Source: an uncultured Eubacterium sp. (GTDB lineage: Bacteria; Bacillota; Clostridia; Lachnospirales; Lachnospiraceae). Taken from it: a stretch of 12,855 nucleotides of DNA. Below are positions 7,223 to 12,855 of this stretch, piece by piece; positions within the stretch are counted from its first letter, which is position 1; each line of letters opens with the position of its first letter. The translations under genes and the position numbers were made by a program. The DNA is taken from the NCBI GenBank assembly GCA_905236225.1, contig CAJOPM010000114.1:1-12855 (forward strand), given 5' to 3'. A model generated the notes under the pieces. It ran no database searches. It had not been told where the DNA came from and was given only the letters and a program-made list of their open reading frames with translations.

Positions 7223-8227
7223 ATGAGCAAGGTAGTTACATTAGCGCACGGAGCAGGAGGAGCTAAGACACGTGAGCTTATAGATAAAGTGTTTAAGGCG
7301 CATTTTTCCAATCCCTATTTTACATCGGATGATGCAGCAATTCTTAATATAAATCCCGGTAAAATTGCTTTTACTACAGATGGTTTTATTGTATCTCCAT
7401 ATGAGTTTGCCGGAGGAAATGTAGGCAAGTTGTCTATATGCGGAACGGTTAACGATTTGGCATGCATGGGTGCAATACCTAAATATTTAACCTGCGCCTT
7501 TGTTATAGAAGAAGGATTTGAGCTTGATAAGCTTGAAGAGATTGCCGAAGCTATGGAAAAGACTGCAAATGAGGCAGGAGTAAAAATTGTTGCCGGAGAT
7601 ACCAAGGTAGCCGGCAAAGGTCAGGTTGATGGTGTATTTATTACTACAACAGGCATAGGTGAGCTAATAGATGGGGCTAATGTATCGGGAGCTAATGCAA
7701 AGCCCTCTGATGCTGTAATTGTTACAGGTGATATAGGAAGACATGGCGCTACTATTTTGCTTGAGAGAAATGAATATGGAATTGAAGCTGATATTGACAG
7801 TGATTGTGCACCGCTTTGTGAAACGGTCAGGTCAATATTTGAGGTAACTGATCAGATTCATGTAATAAGAGATGCTACAAGAGGTGGAGTAGGAACCGTT
7901 CTTTATGAGATAGCCGAGCAAAGTAATGTGGGTATCAATATCAATGCAGCTGATATACCGGTAGATCCTGCAATAGATGGAATATGCAAGATGTTAGGAC
8001 TTGAGCCTATGTATTTAGCTTGTGAAGGCAGGCTGGTTATATTTGCCCCAATGCAATATGCACAGGATATAGTTGATAAGCTAAGAAAAAACAAATATTC
8101 ACAAAACGCCGCAATTATTGGACAGGTTACACAGGAGGATAAGCAGCGTGTTGTCATGACCACTTCGATCGGAGCTAAGACATACCTTGCACAGCCTCAA
8201 GGAGAACTTCTTCCGAGGATATGTTGA
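7223..8227 (+). CDS. hypE: HypE cyanide-forming dehydratase
   Basis: HypE is an ATP-dependent dehydratase of the PurM/AIRS fold. It converts the thiocarboxamide on its C-terminal cysteine, made by HypF, to thiocyanate and passes CN- to HypC-HypD. The 334-residue protein ends in the required PRIC (Cys334). Other motifs are AHGAGGAKT near the N-terminus, SDDAAIL, TTDGFIVSP, NDLACMGA, VAGDTKV and IRDATRGGVGT. AGGAGG (7209-7214) lies 8 nt before the ATG. It completes a hypF-C-D-E set; hypA and hypB for nickel are not in the window. The stop is one base before the start of the next nitrogenase-like gene, tying the two systems together. Confidence 0.97.
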   Translation: MSKVVTLAHGAGGAKTRELIDKVFKAHFSNPYFTSDDAAILNINPGKIAFTTDGFIVSPYEFAGGNVGKLSICGTVNDLACMGAIPKYLTCAFVIEEGFELDKLEEIAEAMEKTANEAGVKIVAGDTKVAGKGQVDGVFITTTGIGELIDGANVSGANAKPSDAVIVTGDIGRHGATILLERNEYGIEADIDSDCAPLCETVRSIFEVTDQIHVIRDATRGGVGTVLYEIAEQSNVGININAADIPVDPAIDGICKMLGLEPMYLACEGRLVIFAPMQYAQDIVDKLRKNKYSQNAAIIGQVTQEDKQRVVMTTSIGAKTYLAQPQGELLPRIC

Positions 8228-8228
8228 T

Positions 8229-9596
8229 ATGATTGATTTGCATAAAGCATCAAAGATGCAGACAGGTCAAATAAAAAAGAATATTACGCAGGCAGCAGTC
8301 AAGGAACCGTTGTTTAAAACAGATCTTATGTATACTGCACCGGCGCGCGGACATTGGACGATAGCACATACACCGATGATAGTGCCCGAGTCACATATGA
8401 TATATTTGTGTGCATCGGCATGTATGAGAGGCGTAGTTTTGTCGGCATTAGAGTATGGCGGAATGGATAGATTCTCTATGATAATGCTTTATGATCATGA
8501 CCTTTACGAAGGAAAAATGGAAGAGGTAATGATAGACGGAATATCAGAGGCTATAGATGCTCTTGATAAAAGACCTGCGCAGGTTATGGCATTTACCAGT
8601 TGTATCCATCATTTTTTGGCCTGTGATATAAGATATGTTTATCAAAAGTTAAATGAAAGATATAAAGACATAGACTTTGTTAAATGCTATATGATACCTA
8701 CCATAAAAAAGGGTAAGATTACACCTGAAGAGTGGATGCAGGTAAGTCTTTATGATGCTCTTGAAAAAACAGATAGTTTAGAGGAAAGGTCTGTAAATAT
8801 TATAGGTTCTAATTTTCCATTTGATAAGGAAAATGAATTATATAAGATATTGCATAATGCCGGATATATTATAAGAGATCTTCCTACCATGACAAAATAT
8901 AGTCAGTACAAAGATATGGCAAAGAGCAGGGTGAATATATATACTCTTCCGGTAGCAAGATTTTCAGCAGGAAAGCTAAATAGACGGTTAGGGCAGCAGG
9001 AGCTATATATGCCGCTTACATTTAACTTTAGAGATATAAAATCGCAGCTTGATAAGTTACCCGATGCATTAGGTGATAAGAATATTGATACTTCTATAGC
9101 TTTAGAATATGAGAACAGGGCCTATGAGGAGCTTAAGATGACCAAAGAGCTTATAGGAGACAGTATTATAGCTATAGACCATGAGGTTATGCCGAGGTAT
9201 CTTTCACTTGCAAGAATGCTTATAGAGTTTGGATATAACGTAAAAGATATTTATGCAGATATTATTCTTCCGGAAGAAGAAGAGGATCTTGAATTTATCA
9301 AGATGCATGCAAGCGATATTACAATTCATGCGACTACTAATTATGCTTGCAGAATGGCAGATAGAGATTTGGCTGAAAAAAGCGATAAGATTGTTATCGC
9401 CATTGGTCAAAAAGCAGCGTACTTTACCGGAACATCTCATTTTGTAAATATATTAGATGGCGGCGGCTATTGGGGGTTCTATGGAGCATATAAGATTTCG
9501 CAGCTAATAAAAGAAGCTTATCTTAATGAGAAGGATGTTCCTAAGATAATATCAATAAAAGGCTTTGGATGCAGCGGGGAGGGATGCAGATTATGA
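8229..9596 (+). CDS. NifD-like nitrogenase component 1 subunit (D2)
   Basis: A 455-residue component 1 family protein, paralogous to D1 in position and domain layout but far diverged. I start at 8229: GAGGAT (8215-8220) is 8 nt upstream. A longer frame from 8187 would run inside hypE and lacks a good binding site. Cys65 in LCASACMRG and Cys125 in FTSCIHHF are 60 residues apart, the same spacing as D1 Cys74-Cys134, and match the second and third P-cluster cysteines. Cys61 and Cys132 are extra. The first P-cluster cysteine is absent (TAPARGHW region). The C-terminus ends GFGCSGEGCRL, a two-cysteine tail (448, 453) not found in D1. No NifD-like cofactor histidine is evident. The stop overlaps the next ATG by 4 nt. 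Substrate unknown. Confidence 0.87.
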   Translation: MIDLHKASKMQTGQIKKNITQAAVKEPLFKTDLMYTAPARGHWTIAHTPMIVPESHMIYLCASACMRGVVLSALEYGGMDRFSMIMLYDHDLYEGKMEEVMIDGISEAIDALDKRPAQVMAFTSCIHHFLACDIRYVYQKLNERYKDIDFVKCYMIPTIKKGKITPEEWMQVSLYDALEKTDSLEERSVNIIGSNFPFDKENELYKILHNAGYIIRDLPTMTKYSQYKDMAKSRVNIYTLPVARFSAGKLNRRLGQQELYMPLTFNFRDIKSQLDKLPDALGDKNIDTSIALEYENRAYEELKMTKELIGDSIIAIDHEVMPRYLSLARMLIEFGYNVKDIYADIILPEEEEDLEFIKMHASDITIHATTNYACRMADRDLAEKSDKIVIAIGQKAAYFTGTSHFVNILDGGGYWGFYGAYKISQLIKEAYLNEKDVPKIISIKGFGCSGEGCRL

Positions 9597-10762
9597 GACA
9601 GGTATTTAGGGATTTGTGCACATATTCTGCTGATCTTTTCGGGATTAATTCGGCGCTCTATGAGCTCGGCGGCCTGATTGTGATGCATGATGCATCAGGG
9701 TGCAATTCAACCTATAATACACATGATGAACCTAGGTGGTATGATATGGATTCCATGGTATACGTATCAGGTCTGAATGAAAAAGATGCTATCTTAGGTA
9801 ATGATAACAAACTTATAGATGACGTCTGTGATGTGGCGCTTAAAGAAAAACCTAATTTCATTGCGTTATCAAGATCAGTGCTTCCTACCTATATGGGAAC
9901 CGATATGACCGGTATTGCAAAGGTCATAGAAAAGAGGACGAATATTCCAACATTCGGTTTTTTGACCAATGGAATGGACAGCTATGTTTTAGGAGCGCAG
10001 GAAGCCTTTTATGTGTTTGCAAAACGGTTCCTTAAAAAAGCTGATAAGAATACAGATGATAATAAAATTCATATTAATATATTAGGTGCAACTCCGCTGG
10101 ATTTTTCTATAGATGATAATCTTAATAATATTAAGCAGATGCTAGAGGATGCGGATTTTATTATAGATTCTGTCTGGGCGATGGGCTCAACATTTGAAGA
10201 AATTGTATCAAGCTCATCTGCTGATGTTAATCTTTTAATCTCATCAACAGGGATTAAGGCAGCAAGGTATATGTATGATGAATTTAAGATACCATATGTA
10301 TGCGGCATACCATGCGGAAAGATAGCCGGCATGAAGATTGCAGAACTTATAACAATGGCTTATGATACCGGTAATAATTACAGCTTGTTTGATACAAAAA
10401 TTAATGGGGCGCATAGTGATGAGCGAAAGATAATTATTGTTGGAGAAGCTTATCATGCAGCTTCGCTTAGATATCAGCTTGAAGCGCAAAACGGATGTGG
10501 CAATGTATCTGTTTTGTGTCCGCTTGAAGATGATGCCGGTGCACTAAGGGATACTGATAGAGAGGCTACATATGAAGAAGATATTAGAAAAATTTTAAAT
10601 ACAGCGGATGTGGTCATTGCTGATCCGATTTACAGACGCGTTATAAAAAAGGATTTATTATTTGTAGATGATCCGCATGATGCATATTCCGGAAGAATGT
10701 ACCATAATAGAAGATTTATATTTGCAGGGAATAAAGCAAATCTCATATTAGAAAGAAAGTAG
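9593..10762 (+). CDS. NifK-like nitrogenase component 1 subunit (K2)
   Basis: A 389-residue component 1 protein and clear paralogue of K1. YELGG, the DAxGC block with Cys37, DEPRW (45-49) and DAILG follow in the same positions. Near the C-terminus YHAASLR matches YANSLR of K1. The ATG at 9593 overlaps the D2 stop as ATGA and follows GGGGAGGG by 9 nt; upstream in-frame ATGs at 9569 and 9584 lie inside D2 and are poorly placed. Cys37 matches the second NifK P-cluster cysteine, and Cys9 may stand in for the first, whereas K1 has Tyr there. The third is missing (SRSVLPTYMGTD). It should pair with D2 as a second component-1 complex, perhaps served by the single NifH-like protein. Confidence 0.86.
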   Translation: MRQVFRDLCTYSADLFGINSALYELGGLIVMHDASGCNSTYNTHDEPRWYDMDSMVYVSGLNEKDAILGNDNKLIDDVCDVALKEKPNFIALSRSVLPTYMGTDMTGIAKVIEKRTNIPTFGFLTNGMDSYVLGAQEAFYVFAKRFLKKADKNTDDNKIHINILGATPLDFSIDDNLNNIKQMLEDADFIIDSVWAMGSTFEEIVSSSSADVNLLISSTGIKAARYMYDEFKIPYVCGIPCGKIAGMKIAELITMAYDTGNNYSLFDTKINGAHSDERKIIIVGEAYHAASLRYQLEAQNGCGNVSVLCPLEDDAGALRDTDREATYEEDIRKILNTADVVIADPIYRRVIKKDLLFVDDPHDAYSGRMYHNRRFIFAGNKANLILERK

Positions 10763-10770
10763 GAATTATT

Positions 10771-11016
10771 ATGGATAAACGAGTAGCTGTTATTTCTATA
10801 ATTATAGAAGATATCGAGTGCGCCGCTAAGGTTAATAAAATCTTGCATGAGTATAATGAATATATAATAGGAAGAATGGGAATACCATACAGGCAGAAGA
10901 ATATTTCGATAATTTCCATAGCATTAGATGCTCCGGAGGATAAGATATCGGCTATATCAGGTAAAGTCGGTAATATTACCGGTGTTACGGCAAAGGCTGT
11001 ATATTCAAAGGTATAA
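10771..11016 (+). CDS. TM1266-family small protein, putative [FeFe]-hydrogenase system regulator
   Basis: An 81-residue protein of the TM1266 family, which is annotated as a putative iron-only hydrogenase system regulator because it is found with hydEFG genes. It has the ferredoxin-like (ACT/NikR-C-like) pattern of two beta-alpha-beta halves and the conserved stretch GRMGIPYRQKNISIISIAL. There is no DNA-binding domain in the sequence, so a direct transcription role is doubtful. AGGA (10761-10764) overlaps the K2 stop. Its place just before hydE is typical for Firmicutes and marks the start of the [FeFe]-type part of the operon. Confidence 0.9.
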   Translation: MDKRVAVISIIIEDIECAAKVNKILHEYNEYIIGRMGIPYRQKNISIISIALDAPEDKISAISGKVGNITGVTAKAVYSKV

Positions 11017-11019
11017 ATT

Positions 11020-12084
11020 ATGTATGATGTTAATAAGCTTGTAGATAAGCTATATGAAAAAACTACGTTAAGTAAAGAAGAGTGGATTTATCTTATCAAA
11101 AATCGTAATGATGTTGATAAAGAGCATCTGTTTAAACTTGCAAGAGATAGGCAGCAGGAATATTACGGCAAAGATGTATATTCAAGAGGATTAATAGAAT
11201 TTTCCAATTATTGCAGGAATAATTGTCTGTATTGCGGAATCAGAAGAGACAATACTAATCTCTTAAGATACAGGCTCACAAAAGATGAGATATTAGAGTG
11301 CGCTAAAGAAGGCTATCGGCTCGGCTATAGGACGATTGTGCTCCAAAGTGGAGAAGATATGCATTATACAGATGATATGATTTGCGACATTGTCTCTTCT
11401 ATCAAAAACTTGTATAAAGATGTGGCAATTACACTTTCTATTGGAGAAAAATCCTATGAAAGTTACCAAAAATATTATGATGCAGGTGCCGACAGATATC
11501 TGCTTAGACATGAGAGCGCAGTTGAGAAACACTATGAAAGTCTCCATCCCAAACAGATGAGCTTTAAAGGCAGGATTAAATGTATTAAGGACTTAAAAGA
11601 AATCGGTTATCAGGTTGGATGCGGTTTTATGGTAAATGCTCCCGGGCAAAAGGATGAATATCTAGCAGATGAGATGCTGTTTTTAAAAGAAATTGATCCT
11701 GCGATGGTTGGAATCGGGCCGTTTATTCCGCACAAGGATACGCCTTTTAAAAATGAAATGGCCGGGACTTTGGATATGACAATTTTTTTGCTCGCCTGTA
11801 TAAGACTTTCTATACCATCTGTATTGCTGCCGGCGACGACGGCTCTTGGAACAATATCACCTATCGGAAGAGAACTTGGAATTAAGGCAGGAGCTAATGT
11901 TGTGATGCCTAATTTATCACCGGTAAGGGTAAGAAAATTGTATGAACTATATGATAATAAAATATGCACAGGTGATGAGGCTGCGCAGTGCATAGGCTGT
12001 CTTAAAGGCAGAATTGAATCAGTTGGATATAATTTGGTCAGCGCCAGAGGAGACAGTAAAAATCCATCTTATGTGAGGAGATAA
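11020..12084 (+). CDS. hydE: HydE radical SAM maturase of the [FeFe]-hydrogenase H-cluster
   Basis: HydE is a radical SAM enzyme that acts on the Fe(CO)2(CN)-cysteine synthon delivered by HydG, cleaving its cysteine on the way to the two-iron subcluster. The 354-residue protein has the radical SAM triad in CRNNCLYC (Cys65, 69, 72) within IEFSNYC, followed by GIRRDN. The second, optional cluster site is also present: Cys316, Cys324 and Cys327, the same 8/3 spacing as in the Thermotoga maritima enzyme. This separates it from BioB and supports HydE over PylB. AAAGG (11007-11011) is 8 nt upstream and the gene begins 3 nt after the TM1266 gene. hydG, its usual partner, is not adjacent on either side. 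Confidence 0.95.
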   Translation: MYDVNKLVDKLYEKTTLSKEEWIYLIKNRNDVDKEHLFKLARDRQQEYYGKDVYSRGLIEFSNYCRNNCLYCGIRRDNTNLLRYRLTKDEILECAKEGYRLGYRTIVLQSGEDMHYTDDMICDIVSSIKNLYKDVAITLSIGEKSYESYQKYYDAGADRYLLRHESAVEKHYESLHPKQMSFKGRIKCIKDLKEIGYQVGCGFMVNAPGQKDEYLADEMLFLKEIDPAMVGIGPFIPHKDTPFKNEMAGTLDMTIFLLACIRLSIPSVLLPATTALGTISPIGRELGIKAGANVVMPNLSPVRVRKLYELYDNKICTGDEAAQCIGCLKGRIESVGYNLVSARGDSKNPSYVRR

Positions 12085-12088
12085 TAGT

Positions 12089-12855
12089 ATGGGTATGAAT
12101 GATACACCTTCAGCAGAAAGAGTACATATTGGACTATTTGGCAGACGAAATGCCGGAAAATCAAGTCTTATTAATGCAATTACCGGCCAAAACCTTGCTA
12201 TAGTATCTGATGTAAAGGGAACTACAACAGATCCTGTAAGCAAAGCGATGGAGCTGCTTCCTATAGGACCGGTTGTATTTATTGATACACCTGGGCTTGA
12301 TGATAGTGGACAGCTAGGCAAGCTAAGAGTTGAGAAATCATTTCAAATGTTACAAAAGACGGATTTTGCAATACTTGTTGTAGATGCTACTCTTGGATTT
12401 GGTAAGCATGAGGAGAGCATGCTTAAAGACATTATAGACAGAAACACAAACTATATAGTCGTTGTAAATAAGTCAGAGGAACTTGATCCTGATAAAACGC
12501 AATCTCTTAAAAATAATATTATTACAGAAGGCAATGTGCCGGAGGATAGTATTATTTTTGTCAGTGCGCGTAATAATGAAAATATATTCGAACTTAAGGA
12601 ACTTATAGGAAAGAAAGCCTCAAAAGATGAGTCAAAAAAGCGACTTACAGGCAATCTTTTAAGTAAAGGCGATGTGGCATTGCTTGTTGTCCCAATTGAT
12701 TCAGCTGCACCTAAGGGAAGATTAATACTGCCACAGCAGCAGGTAATAAGAGATGTCCTTGAGGCAGGTGCAGCGGCATTTGTCTGTAGGGAGAGTGAAC
12801 TATCAGATACATTAAATGCTCTGAAAAATCCTCCAAAAATAGTTATTACTGATTC
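12089..12855 (+). CDS. hydF: HydF GTPase scaffold of the H-cluster (3' end outside window)
   Basis: HydF is the GTP-binding scaffold that receives the two-iron subcluster and loads it into apo-HydA. 255 codons are visible before the window ends in an open frame. The GTPase domain (about 1-175) has G1 GRRNAGKS (18-25), G3 DTPGLDD and G4 NKSE. The dimerisation domain begins with VPIDSAAPKGRLILPQQQ, a strong HydF signature. The C-terminal [4Fe-4S] ligands (C-x-H ... HCxxC in the family) would lie beyond the edge and cannot be checked. The start at 12089 follows AGGAG (12076-12080) by 8 nt, 4 nt after hydE; an alternative ATG is at 12095. In many Firmicutes hydG separates hydE from hydF or follows closely; here it does not separate them. 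Confidence 0.95.
   Translation, partial: MGMNDTPSAERVHIGLFGRRNAGKSSLINAITGQNLAIVSDVKGTTTDPVSKAMELLPIGPVVFIDTPGLDDSGQLGKLRVEKSFQMLQKTDFAILVVDATLGFGKHEESMLKDIIDRNTNYIVVVNKSEELDPDKTQSLKNNIITEGNVPEDSIIFVSARNNENIFELKELIGKKASKDESKKRLTGNLLSKGDVALLVVPIDSAAPKGRLILPQQQVIRDVLEAGAAAFVCRESELSDTLNALKNPPKIVITD

Noticed and set aside
8187..8228. Longer start of D2 overlapping hypE
   Set aside because: It would overlap hypE by 41 nt with no good ribosome binding site. The ATG at 8229 has GAGGAT at the right distance and follows the operon pattern of minimal gaps.
438..10762. Dark protochlorophyllide/chlorophyllide reductase, F430 cyclase (CfbCD) or methylthio-alkane reductase
   Set aside because: No tetrapyrrole, photosynthesis, methanogenesis or sulfur-assimilation genes are nearby. 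The neighbours are all hydrogenase-maturation genes, and the cysteine pattern differs from BchNB. Family assignment by tree was not possible here, so this is a provisional rejection.
929..12654. Long open frames on the minus strand and in other + frames within the genes
   Set aside because: They lie wholly inside well-supported genes, have no family resemblance and lack ribosome binding sites, so they are coding shadows.
1..12855. CRISPR array, tRNA/rRNA, transposon or phage genes
   Set aside because: No direct repeat array, no tRNA or rRNA signature, no transposase or integrase, and no terminal inverted repeats were seen. The window is one compact operon plus its leader.

Overview
The window is AT-rich and uses ATA/AGA codons heavily. 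It has strong AGGAGG-type ribosome binding sites and carries [FeFe]-hydrogenase maturation genes of the TM1266/HydE/HydF type. This suggests a strictly anaerobic Gram-positive bacterium of the Clostridia (Lachnospiraceae-like or a related order). The lineage is inferred from style and gene content, not from a marker gene.

Layout: positions 1-81 hold the end of an upstream unit, with a clear rho-independent terminator at 47-81. Positions 82-437 are a non-coding leader with two candidate promoters, a perfect 20-bp palindrome (187-206) and foldable RNA (about 286-420) that I cannot assign to a known riboswitch. From 438 to the right edge all twelve genes are on the + strand, separated by 18 nt or less or overlapping by 4 nt, with no terminator seen between them. 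They look like one operon of at least 12.4 kb: nifH-like reductase, nitrogenase component-1 pair 1 (D1-K1), hypF-hypC-hypD-hypE, nitrogenase component-1 pair 2 (D2-K2), a TM1266-family small protein, hydE, and hydF (cut by the window end).

The combination is the interesting part. HypF/C/D/E are the four proteins that make the Fe(CN)2(CO) group of [NiFe]-hydrogenases, and all keep their key residues, including the HypE C-terminal PRIC. The nickel-insertion genes hypA/hypB and any [NiFe]-hydrogenase subunit are absent here. HydE and HydF belong to [FeFe]-hydrogenase H-cluster assembly, but HydG, which makes the Fe(CO)2(CN) synthon from tyrosine, is not between them or elsewhere in the window. 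Around and between these lie one NifH-like ATPase and two divergent NifDK-like pairs. These lack several P-cluster cysteines and show no recognisable FeMo-cofactor ligands, and nifB/E/N/V are absent.

My working model (inference) is that this is a composite metallocofactor assembly system. In it the Hyp proteins supply CN-/Fe-CN units. The nitrogenase-like proteins supply low-potential electrons, CO or a scaffold. The product is passed to HydE/HydF for H-cluster maturation, possibly as an alternative to HydG. The decisive test is whether the genome encodes HydG, HypA/HypB, a [NiFe]-hydrogenase and an [FeFe]-hydrogenase. A simpler alternative is that the operon packs two independent cofactor pathways with a redox enzyme of unknown substrate.
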